A stretch of 64,000 bases of DNA. It comes from Pseudomonas sp. 21 (GTDB lineage: Bacteria > Pseudomonadota > Gammaproteobacteria > Pseudomonadales > Pseudomonadaceae). Location: NCBI RefSeq assembly GCF_000955805.1, contig NZ_JYOA01000017.1:20860-84859 (forward strand), written 5' to 3'. Of the stretch, positions 36,888-45,125 are shown in pieces. Position numbers and translations under genes: made by a program. Under the pieces are notes generated by a model that saw only the letters and a program-made list of their open reading frames with translations, searched no databases and was not told the DNA's origin. Position 1 is the stretch's first letter; each line of letters opens with the position of its first letter.

Positions 36888-37948
36888 GGTTGATCTCCCG
36901 GCTGCTGGCTGGCGGGCTGACCTTCGAAGGTCCGGCGCCGATAGGACTGTGCATAGGCCGATGAGCGTGCGCGCAGGATGGCGTCGCCGCTGGGCTCCAC
37001 GCCATCGGGCAGGATCAGCGGGTCGAAATTGAAGCCGTAGCAGTCGCCTTCCAGCTGTGCGCGCGCCTGCTCAATCACCAGGTTTCCGGCTTCCAACTGC
37101 GTGCGCTCGGCAGGCCACGCATGGGTCGGATCGTTCACCGCATCACCGCTGTCCGCCAGGGTGAATCGCCACGTCCAGCGCAGCGGGCCGGACTTCAGAC
37201 GCTGCAGCAGGTCCTGCTGCAAGGCATCGTCAGCCACGCCCTGAGAGCCGAGTGGCGTAGCGGCCAGTTGCGGCACCATCGACCATCGCACCGCATGGCG
37301 CTGACCTTGCGCATCGACTAGGACGAAGGCGTTGATGCTGTTGTACGCCGTGCTGGCGAAGCTGTCGCTCGGCCGGTACGCGGCCGCCCAGGCACGAAAC
37401 TCGGCGCTTTCGGGGTGTGCATCGAAGAATTGCTTGACCCGCACGGGGTCGTTTTTGCCTGTCCCCGGGTCCGGCCGCATGGCACCCAGTTGCTCGTAGA
37501 AATCCTCCGGCGTGCGTACCGCGAGCACCGGCGGATTGTTCATCGCCATGCGCCACTGCTGGCCATCGGGCTGGCGCAGCAGGAGCGCCATGCTGCGCAC
37601 AGGTACGCTGGTGTCCGCGGCATGGGGATTTCCCGCGCCTACCGAGAGCCGCCCCAGCACCGGTACCCGCCCTGCTCGCAGCAGCGCTGCCCGCGACAGC
37701 GGCGCCACGTCGCCGCTCACTTCGAGATAGCCGCTAAAGCAGATCCCACGCGGATGGGCGCGGCGGTATCCGGGGTGGACGCCGGCGTTGGCCTCCATCC
37801 GATCGATCAGTTGAGCGCTGGTGAGGCGGTCGGCTCCAAGCCAGCCGGCGCTCCAGGCGAACAGGCCGATGGCGCCGCACAGGGCGCCGGCAATGCACGC
37901 GCTGCGCAACAGGCGTTGGTTTCGGGTCAGGGACAGATCGTGGGCCAT
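36884..37948 (-). CDS. Catalase-family peroxidase (SrpA-like), membrane-anchored
   Basis: 354 residues. An N-terminal signal-anchor (SACIAGALCGAIGLFAWSAGWLG) is followed by a small catalase-like domain. The distal heme His is in RRAHPRGICFSGYLEV and the proximal Tyr in RARSSAYAQSYRRR. It lacks the full catalase length, as usual for the catalase-related peroxidases exported to the periplasm. Start choice is uncertain: ATGs at 37948, 37978 and 38011 are in frame and none has a good ribosome-binding site; 37948 puts the anchor closest to the N-terminus. It overlaps the cytochrome b561 gene. A TATACA...TGCACA box lies upstream, linking it to the light cluster. Confidence 0.87.
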   Translation of the reverse strand: MAHDLSLTRNQRLLRSACIAGALCGAIGLFAWSAGWLGADRLTSAQLIDRMEANAGVHPGYRRAHPRGICFSGYLEVSGDVAPLSRAALLRAGRVPVLGRLSVGAGNPHAADTSVPVRSMALLLRQPDGQQWRMAMNNPPVLAVRTPEDFYEQLGAMRPDPGTGKNDPVRVKQFFDAHPESAEFRAWAAAYRPSDSFASTAYNSINAFVLVDAQGQRHAVRWSMVPQLAATPLGSQGVADDALQQDLLQRLKSGPLRWTWRFTLADSGDAVNDPTHAWPAERTQLEAGNLVIEQARAQLEGDCYGFNFDPLILPDGVEPSGDAILRARSSAYAQSYRRRTFEGQPASQQPGDQP

Positions 37949-38015
37949 GGCGTGGTTATCGGCAGACTGGGGAATCATTGCGCGCACTGGCGGAATGAGC
38001 GAGCGCGACATTATC

Positions 38016-38039
38016 TATACAAAAATCAACTTATGCACA
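38016..38039. promoter_or_regulatory. LitR-type box 1 (peroxidase side)
   Basis: TATACA and TGCACA with starts 18 bp apart. The left half is embedded in ATTATCTATACA, which is repeated at box 2. It lies just before the peroxidase/cytochrome b561 operon. It is the weakest of the four boxes. Confidence 0.5.
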
Positions 38040-38172
38040 CAATTCTACGCAAGAGTTGTATGCACAGGGTTCCGTCATGCCTGGTAGCAGTGCTGTGAAC
38101 GTCGGTTTGGGGCGCTCGCACCCGGTGCTTACCCCTGGGGCAGAAAGCCAGAGCGGCCATTCATCCATTATC

Positions 38173-38196
38173 TATACATATTGTATTTTTTGTACA
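38173..38196. promoter_or_regulatory. LitR-type box 2 (chalcone-isomerase side)
   Basis: TATACA and TGTACA with starts 18 bp apart in an AT-rich stretch, 33 bp before the chalcone-isomerase-like gene. It shares ATTATCTATACA with box 1 and the 18-bp half-site period with boxes 3 and 4. TTGTAC of the right half could serve as a -35 element. Confidence 0.6.
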
Positions 38197-38228
38197 AATA
38201 TTAAGGTCAGTATTCATAGGCCGATGTC

Positions 38229-38771
38229 ATGCGCGTTCCGACCTGTCCCTTTTCTCTCTGTCTGGCACTCACCCTACTCTGTGGTCTGTGGGCCTCGCCG
38301 GGCAGCGCCGACTGGCGCAACGAAATCCCGGGAGCCACGCAGGTTGGTCAGGGCCAGTTCACCTGGCTCGGCTTCGTGGTGTACGAGGCGCATCTCTGGA
38401 GCGCCGGCGCACTCTCAGGCTGGGCGCAGGCCTTCGCGCTGGAGCTGGTCTATCGGCGCGCGCTGTCGCAGGACACCCTGGTGCAGGCCAGCCTCGACGA
38501 AATGCGCCGCCTGGGCAGCGACGACGAAGCCCAACTGGCGGGCTGGGCACGCGAGATGCGCCAGGCCTTCGTCGATGTGCAGCCCGGGCAACGGATCACC
38601 GGGGTCTATCTGCCCGGCGTGGGCTGCCGCTTCTATGTCGACGGCAGGCTTCGCCATGCGGTGAGCGACGCCCGCTTCGCCCGGGCGTTCTTTTCCATCT
38701 GGCTGGACCCGCGCACGCGCAATCCCGAACTGCGCCGGGACCTGCTGGGCCTGAGCGGAGAGCAACCATGA
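38229..38771 (+). CDS. Chalcone-isomerase-like periplasmic protein
   Basis: 180 residues. A signal peptide (CLALTLLCGLWASPGSA) precedes a chalcone-isomerase-fold domain: GQGQFTWLGFVVYEAHLWSAGAL, FALELVYRRALSQDTLVQASLDEMRRLG, GQRITGVYLPGVGCRFYVDG and FFSIWLDPRTRNPELRRDLLG. The bacterial members are not flavonoid enzymes; the fold is also found in fatty-acid-binding proteins, so a lipid-related periplasmic role is plausible. The first gene after box 2, and its stop overlaps the next start (ATGA). The companion genes (DUF3833, cfa, DUF1365, FAD) are its usual partners. Confidence 0.85.
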   Translation: MRVPTCPFSLCLALTLLCGLWASPGSADWRNEIPGATQVGQGQFTWLGFVVYEAHLWSAGALSGWAQAFALELVYRRALSQDTLVQASLDEMRRLGSDDEAQLAGWAREMRQAFVDVQPGQRITGVYLPGVGCRFYVDGRLRHAVSDARFARAFFSIWLDPRTRNPELRRDLLGLSGEQP

Positions 38772-39322
38772 ACCTCACGATGCGCCTGTTCCTGATCATC
38801 GCCAGCCTGCTGCTGGGCAGCTGCGGCAATGTCGGCGTCGAACACTATGCCAAGGAGCGCCCGAGCCTGGACCTGCCGGTATTCTTCGCCGGCCCGGTGA
38901 AAGCCTGGGGCATCTTCCAGAAACCCTCGGGCGAAGTGGTCAAGCGCTTCGCGGTGGACATCACCAGCCGCCGCGAAGGCGAGCGACTGATCCTCGATGA
39001 GCGTTTCCTCTACAGCGACGGTACGCGCCAGCAGCGCGTCTGGACCCTGACCCCCGACGGCACCGGACGCTGGCGGGGACGCGCCGCCGACGTGGTGGGC
39101 GAAGCCACCGGAGAAGTCGCCGGCAACGCACTGCGCTGGCGCTACCGCCTGAACCTGGAAGTTGACGGCACCACCTGGGAAGTGAGCTTCGACGACTGGA
39201 TGTACCTCATGGACGACGACACGCTGATCAACCGCTCCAGCATGCGCAAGTTCGGTGTCGAACTCGGGCAGGTGACCTTGTTCTTCCGCCGAGAGGGCGC
39301 CGCGGATCCCAGCAGAAGCTGA
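38768..39322 (+). CDS. DUF3833 family lipoprotein
   Basis: 184 residues with a lipoprotein signal (IIASLLLGSC, then GNVGVEHYAKERPSL). The body matches DUF3833: FFAGPVKAWGIFQKPSGEVVKRFAVDI, LDERFLYSDGTRQQRVWTLTPDG, GRAADVVGEATGEVAGNALRWRYRLNL and DDWMYLMDDDTLINRSSMRKFGVELGQVTLFFRR. The fold is lipocalin-like, so it may bind a lipid at the membrane surface. It is translationally coupled to the chalcone-isomerase-like gene. Exact function unknown. Confidence 0.85.
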   Translation: MNLTMRLFLIIASLLLGSCGNVGVEHYAKERPSLDLPVFFAGPVKAWGIFQKPSGEVVKRFAVDITSRREGERLILDERFLYSDGTRQQRVWTLTPDGTGRWRGRAADVVGEATGEVAGNALRWRYRLNLEVDGTTWEVSFDDWMYLMDDDTLINRSSMRKFGVELGQVTLFFRREGAADPSRS

Positions 39323-39371
39323 GGCAGGCGCACACCTTTATTCCGACGGCCGTGCCGGCCAGGAGTACTCC

Positions 39372-39677
39372 ATGACGTTGCAGGAATTCGCACAGGCCGC
39401 CACGGCCGGGCATATCCAGGCTATCGAAGTGATTTCGCTGGAGGGCGGATTCTATGTGCTGCAGGCGCGCCTGGCCGAGGGTTTGCGGCCGATTCGCGGC
39501 GAACGCGAGCAGGTGCTGCAGTTGCGCTCGACCACCGAGGTACGTGCAGTGCTGGCCGAATGGGCGTCGCTACCCTGCGAGCTGGTGCAGCATTGCGTCC
39601 ACGACGAGATCTGCGCTTCACATCCGACAGCCGTTGCGCCGCTTCGTGTGCCACTTTCGCTGGAGCGCCGCGAATGA
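39372..39677 (+). CDS. DUF6482-type small protein
   Basis: 101 residues: MTLQEFAQAATAGHIQAIEVISLEGGFYVLQARLAEG, then RGEREQVLQLRSTTEVRAVLAEWASLPCELVQHCVHDEICA. This resembles the small pseudomonad proteins often labelled DUF6482 or, wrongly, metal ABC transporter ATPase. No catalytic motif is visible. It overlaps the photolyase start by four bases (ATGA), so it is in the same mRNA. Preceded by GGAG at seven bases. Function unknown; it may be a stress-related accessory protein. Confidence 0.75.
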   Translation: MTLQEFAQAATAGHIQAIEVISLEGGFYVLQARLAEGLRPIRGEREQVLQLRSTTEVRAVLAEWASLPCELVQHCVHDEICASHPTAVAPLRVPLSLERRE

Positions 39678-41215
39678 TGGAGAAGCCACGCCGGCTCGGT
39701 CTGCTGCTGGGCGATCAGTTGAGCTTCGAGCTCTCGCTGTTCGAGGCGCTGGACCCCGCCCAGGACGCGATCCTGATGGCCGAGGTGAATCAGGAGGCAC
39801 GCTACGTGCCCCATCATCCGCAGAAGATCGTGCTGATCTTCAGCGCCATGCGCCACTTCGCCCAGGCGCTGCGCGAGCGCGGTTGGCGGGTGATCTACGT
39901 GACGTTGGACGATCCCGACAACAGCGGCAGCATCGCCGGCGAAGTCGAACGCTGGCATGCCGCTCTGGGTGAACCGCAGGTGCATTTCACCGAATGCGGC
40001 GAGTGGCGGCTGGAGCAGGCGCTGCGAGACAGCGCGGTGCCGCTGAGCTGGCACGAAGACCGCCGCTTCCTGTGCAGCCGCGAGGAATTCGCGCGCTGGG
40101 CCGGGGCGCGTCGACAATTGCGCATGGAGCACTTCTACCGGGAGATGCGCCGGCGCACCGGACTGTTGATGGAGCCCGACGGCCACCCCGTAGGTGGCAC
40201 CTGGAATCTCGACGCGGAGAACCGCAAACCGCTGCCGCGCGGGCTGCGAGGCCCGTTTCCGGCGCGCTTCGGGCAGGACGACACCACCCGCGAGGTAATG
40301 ACCCTGGTCGGCGCGCACTTCAGCGACCACTACGGTCGCCTGGAAGGATTCGACTATCCGGTGACCCACTCCCAGGCACAGGAGCTCTGGCAGCACTTCC
40401 TGGAGTTCTCCCTGCCAGCTTTCGGTGACTACCAGGACGCCATGGCCGAAGGCGAGCCCTACCTGTTCCACGCCCGCATCAGCGCCGCGCTGAACATCGG
40501 GTTGCTGGAGGTGCGTCAGCTTGGCGAGGATGTGGAGCAAGCCTATCGCCAGGGACGGGTCCCGTTGAACGCGGCCGAGGGCTTCATTCGCCAACTGGTC
40601 GGCTGGCGCGAGTACGTGCATGGCATTTACTGGCTGCGCATGCCCGAGTACGCCCAGCTCAACGTGCTGGGCAATCACCGCCCACTGCCGACGTTCTACT
40701 GGACCGGCAAAACGGACATGCGCTGCATGGCCCAGGCGATCGGCCAGACCCTGGAGCTGGGCTACGCGCATCATATCCAGCGACTCATGGTCACAGGCAA
40801 TTTCGCCTTGCTGGCGGGCATCGCGCCCCCGGCCATCTGTGACTGGTACCTGGCCGTGTACCTGGATGCCTTCGACTGGGTCGAACTGCCCAACACGCTG
40901 GGCATGGTGATGCACGCCGATGGCGGCTACCTCGGCTCCAAGCCTTATTGCGCGAGCGGGCGGTACATCCAGCGGATGTCCGACTACTGCGGCTCGTGCC
41001 GTTACCGGGTCGACAAGGCGACAGAGGAAGATGCCTGCCCCTTCAATGCCCTGTACTGGCACTTCCTCATGCGCCACCGCGAGCGGCTCGGCAACAATCC
41101 GCGGTTGTCGATGCCCTATCGCAACCTGCAACGCATGGACGATGAACGCAGCCTGGCCCTGTGGCAACACGGCGAGGCACTGCTCGCGCGCCTGGATGCG
41201 GGGCAGGCGCTATGA
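39674..41215 (+). CDS. phrB: Iron-sulfur bacterial cryptochrome/(6-4) photolyase (FeS-BCP)
   Basis: 513 residues. The N-terminal photolyase fold begins RRLGLLLGDQLSFELSLFEALD; the FAD domain contains FIRQLVGWREYVHGIYWLRMPEY and MVTGNFALLAGIAPPAICDWYLAVYLDAFDWVELPNTLGMVMHADGG. Four Cys at about 351, 439, 442 and 455 (MRCM, DYCGSC, DACPF) have the spacing of the 4Fe-4S ligands in Agrobacterium PhrB and Rhodobacter CryB. It should repair (6-4) photoproducts or sense blue light. It is coupled at both ends (ATGA with DUF6482 and with DUF2256). The tandem ATG leaves a one-codon uncertainty in the start. Confidence 0.93.
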   Translation: MMEKPRRLGLLLGDQLSFELSLFEALDPAQDAILMAEVNQEARYVPHHPQKIVLIFSAMRHFAQALRERGWRVIYVTLDDPDNSGSIAGEVERWHAALGEPQVHFTECGEWRLEQALRDSAVPLSWHEDRRFLCSREEFARWAGARRQLRMEHFYREMRRRTGLLMEPDGHPVGGTWNLDAENRKPLPRGLRGPFPARFGQDDTTREVMTLVGAHFSDHYGRLEGFDYPVTHSQAQELWQHFLEFSLPAFGDYQDAMAEGEPYLFHARISAALNIGLLEVRQLGEDVEQAYRQGRVPLNAAEGFIRQLVGWREYVHGIYWLRMPEYAQLNVLGNHRPLPTFYWTGKTDMRCMAQAIGQTLELGYAHHIQRLMVTGNFALLAGIAPPAICDWYLAVYLDAFDWVELPNTLGMVMHADGGYLGSKPYCASGRYIQRMSDYCGSCRYRVDKATEEDACPFNALYWHFLMRHRERLGNNPRLSMPYRNLQRMDDERSLALWQHGEALLARLDAGQAL

Positions 41216-41367
41216 GGAAATCGGTGCTGCCGCAAAAGATCTGCGCCGTCTGCAGCCGCCCTTTCACCTGGCGGCGGCGCTGGGCACGTTGTTGGGATGA
41301 GGTGCTTTATTGCTCCGAGCGCTGCCGACGCTCACCGGCCAAGCGCGAAGCGCAGCATCAGCGGTAG
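41212..41367 (+). CDS. DUF2256 zinc-ribbon small protein
   Basis: 51 residues: MRKSVLPQKICAVCSRPFTWRRRW, then CWDEVLYCSERCRRSPAKR. The CxxC and CxxxC pairs should bind zinc. DUF2256 proteins are regularly encoded beside Fe-S photolyases. The start overlaps the photolyase stop (ATGA) and the 3' end overlaps the convergent DUF2878 gene by 36 bp. Function unknown. Confidence 0.87.
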   Translation: MRKSVLPQKICAVCSRPFTWRRRWARCWDEVLYCSERCRRSPAKREAQHQR

Positions 41368-41823
41368 CGCGGCCGCCCACACCAGCGCCAGCAGCAACGC
41401 CGACCACGCGATGCCCAGGGGTAGGCCCACTCCTGCCAGCGGTGCGCCCGCACAATACGCCAACGGCCCGCCCAGAGCGCCCAGGCAGGCGCCGCGCCAG
41501 ACCGGTCGCGCGGCCCAGGCCAGGCTGTGGCGCAACCCGCTGGCGAACACCAGCCAGAGCAGGACCAGCCAGGCTGGCAACAAGGCCTCGTGAAAATCGA
41601 AAAAACCCAGCCAACCCAGCGTCGCATCCAGCACGCAACCGGCCAGGGCTACGCCGAAAACCGCGATGCCCTCCTCCACTTTTCGCCGACACAACGCCAG
41701 GTGCGCCAGCAGCCCGAGCGCTACCACACCCAACAGCACGGGCCGCTGCGCCCCGAGCACACAACCCCACCAGCCAAGCTGCAGCCAGATCGCGTTGGCC
41801 AGCAGGGGCAGGCGCCGGTGCAT
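41332..41823 (-). CDS. DUF2878 membrane protein
   Basis: 163 residues with about five membrane segments: LLANAIWLQLGWWGCVLG, LLGVVALGLLAHLALC, EGIAVFGVALAGCVLDATLGWLGFF, AWLVLLWLVFASGLRHSLAWAAR and SALLLALVWAAALPLML. This is the DUF2878 family, a constant partner of CFA and DUF1365 genes in this kind of cluster. The ATG overlaps the cfa stop. It is last in the long minus-strand operon. A role in lipid handling or redox is possible; no catalytic residue can be named. Confidence 0.82.
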   Translation of the reverse strand: MHRRLPLLANAIWLQLGWWGCVLGAQRPVLLGVVALGLLAHLALCRRKVEEGIAVFGVALAGCVLDATLGWLGFFDFHEALLPAWLVLLWLVFASGLRHSLAWAARPVWRGACLGALGGPLAYCAGAPLAGVGLPLGIAWSALLLALVWAAALPLMLRFALGR

Positions 41824-43091
41824 CAGGCGTCCAGGTGATCCGCCAGGCTCGCCTTGCGCGCCGCAGGCCCGGCCCACAGCAGATGCGCTACGCCGATGGC
41901 GCGCTCCTCGAAGCCGCCCTGGCAATAGCACAGGTAGAACTCCCACAGGCGCTGGAAGCTCTCGTCATAGCCCAGCTCCATCAACTCGGCGCGCGCCTGC
42001 CGCAGGTTGTCGCGCCAATGCCGCAGGGTCAGCGCATAGTCCCCGGCAAAATCCTCCAAGTGCACGAGGTTGAGCGCTGTGTGCTGCGTCGCGGTCTGCA
42101 GCAGCGTGGTGATCGAGGGCAGCGCGCCGCCGGGAAAGATGTAGCGCTGGATGAAGTCCACCGACCGCCGCGCCTGCTCGTAGCGCTGGTCGCGGATGGT
42201 GATGGACTGCAGCAGCATCAGCCCGTCGTCCTTGAGCAAGGCAGCGCAGCGACGGAAGTAGTCGGGCAGGTAGCGATGACCGACTGCCTCGATCATTTCG
42301 ATGGACACCAGCTTGTCGTAGCTCCCACGCAACTCGCGGTAATCCTGCATCAGCAGGGTTACGCGGTCCTCCAGGCCGCATTCGCGGATGCGGTATTGGG
42401 CGCAGGCGTATTGCTGCTCCGACAGCGTCGTGGTCGTCACACGACAGCCATAATGGGTGGCAGCATACAGCGCGAGGCTGCCCCAGCCGGTGCCGATCTC
42501 CAGCAGATGATCCTGCGGTTGCAGATCGAGCTTCCGGCAGATGACGTCCAGCTTGTTCAACTGCGCCTGTTCCAGGCTCTGCGAAGGGCTTTGGAACACC
42601 GCCGAGGAATACATCAGCGTCGGGTCCAGCAGGCGCTCGAACAGGTCGTTACCCAGGTCGTAGTGCGCGCGGATATTGCGCTGCGACCCGCTGCGGCTGT
42701 TGCGGTTGAGCCAGTGCAGCAGACGCAGCGCCGGTCTGGCGAAGAGGGCAAGGCCGCCTTCCATCGAGTCGAGCACGTCCAGGTTGGCGACGAACAGTCG
42801 GGTGACCAGCGCCAGGTCAGGGCTGCTCCAGTAACCCTGTATGTAAGCCTCCCCCGCACCAATCGAACCGTTGCACGCCACCATCCCCCACACGGCGTCG
42901 TCATGGACGTCGATCACCGCGCACAAGGGGCTGAGCCGGTCGCCGAAGTCCAGCAGGCTGTCGCCACGCCGCACCTGTAGCCATCCGTACCGCAGTTGGC
43001 GCAGGCGGGCGATCACCGCCTGGCGGAACAGGTTGCCGGCCAGGGGCGCGGCGGTGCTGGCCTTATCGGCGCTCAGGGTCGGTTCTGACAT
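41823..43091 (-). CDS. cfa: Cyclopropane-fatty-acid synthase family methyltransferase
   Basis: 422 residues, the length of CFA synthases. The SAM-binding motif is DHLLEIGTGWGSLALYAATHYGC; family motifs RNIRAHYDLGNDLFERLLDPTLMYSSAVF, SIEMIEAVGHRYLPDYF and IFPGGALPSI are present, and the conserved Cys is in EFYLCYCQGGFEERAIG. It methylates unsaturated phospholipid acyl chains. The context (FAD oxidoreductase, DUF1365, photolyase) is that of the light/singlet-oxygen-inducible branch rather than housekeeping Cfa. Furan- or methyl-branched fatty-acid formation is therefore an alternative to a plain cyclopropane product. Starts inside the DUF1365 gene (29-bp overlap). Confidence 0.92.
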   Translation of the reverse strand: MSEPTLSADKASTAAPLAGNLFRQAVIARLRQLRYGWLQVRRGDSLLDFGDRLSPLCAVIDVHDDAVWGMVACNGSIGAGEAYIQGYWSSPDLALVTRLFVANLDVLDSMEGGLALFARPALRLLHWLNRNSRSGSQRNIRAHYDLGNDLFERLLDPTLMYSSAVFQSPSQSLEQAQLNKLDVICRKLDLQPQDHLLEIGTGWGSLALYAATHYGCRVTTTTLSEQQYACAQYRIRECGLEDRVTLLMQDYRELRGSYDKLVSIEMIEAVGHRYLPDYFRRCAALLKDDGLMLLQSITIRDQRYEQARRSVDFIQRYIFPGGALPSITTLLQTATQHTALNLVHLEDFAGDYALTLRHWRDNLRQARAELMELGYDESFQRLWEFYLCYCQGGFEERAIGVAHLLWAGPAARKASLADHLDA

Positions 43092-43878
43092 GGTCGGGCT
43101 CCTCGACGGCACGGTGGCCGACACCCAGGCGGTGGTCGCTCGCCTGGTGGTCGTGCAAAGGGATGCGCTTGAACAGCAGGCGCAACGCCTGCCAGTAGAT
43201 GGCTGCAACGGTGCGCAGGCTCATCCAGGGAAATGCCAGCAGATGCCGCCGCAGCGATGCACGGTCCAGCGGCTGTAAGTGGAGATCGAGCTGGGCCTGA
43301 AACACACGGCGGCCGTCACCCCAGTTCTCCATTTGCACATGCACGCGGGACTGATCGAGGTGAAAGCGCATGCGGTACTCCATCTCCCTGGGCAGGAACG
43401 GCGAGACATGGAAGGCCTTGGCCACCGCGAATTCCTGGGGCGCGCCGGGCTTCACCGGCAGCACGTAGTGGAAGCGCTCGCGCCAGGGCGTGTTGCGCAC
43501 CTCGCAGAGGATCGCGGCCAGCCGGCCTTCACGGTCGTGGCAGAAGTAGAAGCTCACCGGGTTGAACCACATCCCCCAGCTACGCAGTTGGGTGAGCAGT
43601 CGGATCGACCCCATGGGCGCCTCTCCCAGCGCCTCGTGCAGTAGTGCGCGCACCGCCTCCTCCAGCGGCATCCTCTGCCCTGTCCATGCCGGCAGGTAAT
43701 CACTCTCCCGCCAACTCAGCGGAGCAAAACGCGAAGCCCGCAACAACGGTGAGAGCCGCATCAGAGACGATTGCTCGGCCAGATCCAGCAGGATCATGCC
43801 CACCGGATAGCGGAAGGCATGCTCTCGAGGAAGTAGGCGCCGGTGCGCCACCCAGCCACGGCACAGGCTGCTGTTCAT
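43063..43878 (-). CDS. DUF1365 family protein
   Basis: 271 residues: LCRGWVAHRRLLPREHAFRYPVGMILLDL at the start, then LRSWGMWFNPVSFYFCHDREGRLAAILCEVRNTPWRERFHYVLP and KAFHVSPFLPREMEYRMRFHLDQSRVHVQM, the core of DUF1365. The family is almost always adjacent to an FAD oxidoreductase and a CFA-like methyltransferase and probably acts with them on fatty acids. It overlaps the FAD gene by four bases at its start and cfa at its end, so stoichiometric expression is likely. Function not established. Confidence 0.88.
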   Translation of the reverse strand: MNSSLCRGWVAHRRLLPREHAFRYPVGMILLDLAEQSSLMRLSPLLRASRFAPLSWRESDYLPAWTGQRMPLEEAVRALLHEALGEAPMGSIRLLTQLRSWGMWFNPVSFYFCHDREGRLAAILCEVRNTPWRERFHYVLPVKPGAPQEFAVAKAFHVSPFLPREMEYRMRFHLDQSRVHVQMENWGDGRRVFQAQLDLHLQPLDRASLRRHLLAFPWMSLRTVAAIYWQALRLLFKRIPLHDHQASDHRLGVGHRAVEEPDHVRTDPERR

Positions 43879-45122
43879 AGCCGCTCCCCGAAATGGCCGG
43901 CGACTTCCAGGGCGCTAACCACTCCGTCTTCGTGGAAGCCGTTGCCCCAGTAGGCACCGCAGAAATAACTGTGCAACCGGCCCTGCAGCAGGCCGCGCCG
44001 CGCCTGGGCCGCGATGCCCTCCAGGCTGAATTGCGGATGGGCATAGTCGAAGCGGGCCAGCACCTTCGCCGGGTCGATGTGCTCCGTCTGGTTGAGGCTG
44101 ACGCAGAAGGTCACCGGGGCCTCAATGCCCTGGAGCAGGTTCATGTTGTACGTCAGCGCGGCGGGCGTATGCTCCGGACCGCCGAGGTGATAGTTCCAGC
44201 TCGCCCAGGCGCGACGACGCCGCGGTAAAAGGCGGCTGTCGGTATGCAGTACGACTTCGTTGCTGGCATAGCCGAGAGCCCCGAGCACCGCCTGTTCATC
44301 CACGTTGGGCACCTCCAGCAGAGCTAGGGCCTGGTCGCTGTGGCAGGCGAACACGACCTTGTCGAACCGCTCGCTACCCGCGGCGCTGTATATCTCCACG
44401 CCCTGGGCGTCGCGCCTGACGCGATGCACCGGGCAGTTCAGGCGGATACGCTGGCGATACCCCGCCGTCAAAGGCGCCACATAGCTGCGCGAGCCGCCCT
44501 CCACGACCCGCCATTGCGGCCGGTTGTTCACCGACAGCAGGCCATGGTTGGCGAAGAAGCGCAGGAAGAACTGCAACGGGAAATCCAGCATGCGGGTGCG
44601 CGACATCGACCAGATAGCCGAGCCCATGGGCACGATGTAATGCTCGATGAAGCGATCGCCATAGCTGCCGGCGCGCAGGTAATCGCCCAGCGTCAGCGTC
44701 AGTGGAATGCGCTGCTCGGCGTGGTCTTCGAGCGCTTCGCGGTTGAAGCGCAGGATGTCCTGCAACATGCCCCAGAAGCCGGGCGAGAGCAGATTGCGCC
44801 GCTGGGCGAACAGGGTGTTGAGGTCGTGGCCGTTGTACTCCAGGCCGGTGGCCGGATCGTGCACGGAAAAGCTCATCTGGGTCGGCCGCGAGGCGACGCC
44901 CAGGCGATCCAGCAACTGGATGAAGCTAGGATAGGTCCAGTCGTTGAAGACGATGAAACCGGTGTCCACGGCGTAACGCTGGCCCTGCCAGTCGACATCC
45001 ACGGTGTGGGTGTGGCCACCGATCCAGTCGGAAGCTTCGAAGACGCAGACCTCATGGGCGCGCGCCAGCAGATGCGCGCAGGTGAGGCCGGAGATGCCGC
45101 TGCCAATGATCGCGATGCGCAT
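43875..45122 (-). CDS. FAD-dependent amine-oxidase-type oxidoreductase
   Basis: 415 residues. FAD dinucleotide motif RIAIIGSGISGLTCAHLLARAHEVCVFEASDWIGGHTHTV at the N-terminus; further family features are DTGFIVFNDWTYPSFIQLLDRLG, EHYIVPMGSAIWSM and a C-terminal FCGAYWGNGFHEDGVVSALEVAGHF that closes the FAD site. It belongs to the flavin amine oxidase/desaturase-like family that pairs with DUF1365 and CFA. In this setting it may dehydrogenate or saturate an acyl chain. The ATG directly precedes the FAD motif; the SDR stop is four bases upstream. Confidence 0.9.
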   Translation of the reverse strand: MRIAIIGSGISGLTCAHLLARAHEVCVFEASDWIGGHTHTVDVDWQGQRYAVDTGFIVFNDWTYPSFIQLLDRLGVASRPTQMSFSVHDPATGLEYNGHDLNTLFAQRRNLLSPGFWGMLQDILRFNREALEDHAEQRIPLTLTLGDYLRAGSYGDRFIEHYIVPMGSAIWSMSRTRMLDFPLQFFLRFFANHGLLSVNNRPQWRVVEGGSRSYVAPLTAGYRQRIRLNCPVHRVRRDAQGVEIYSAAGSERFDKVVFACHSDQALALLEVPNVDEQAVLGALGYASNEVVLHTDSRLLPRRRRAWASWNYHLGGPEHTPAALTYNMNLLQGIEAPVTFCVSLNQTEHIDPAKVLARFDYAHPQFSLEGIAAQARRGLLQGRLHSYFCGAYWGNGFHEDGVVSALEVAGHFGERL

Positions 45123-45125
45123 GCT

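Noticed and set aside
39452..41170. 572-codon antisense frame across the photolyase gene
   Set aside because: Opposite to a photolyase with all four Fe-S cysteines; the antisense protein has no recognisable family and is His/Gln-rich as expected for shadows.
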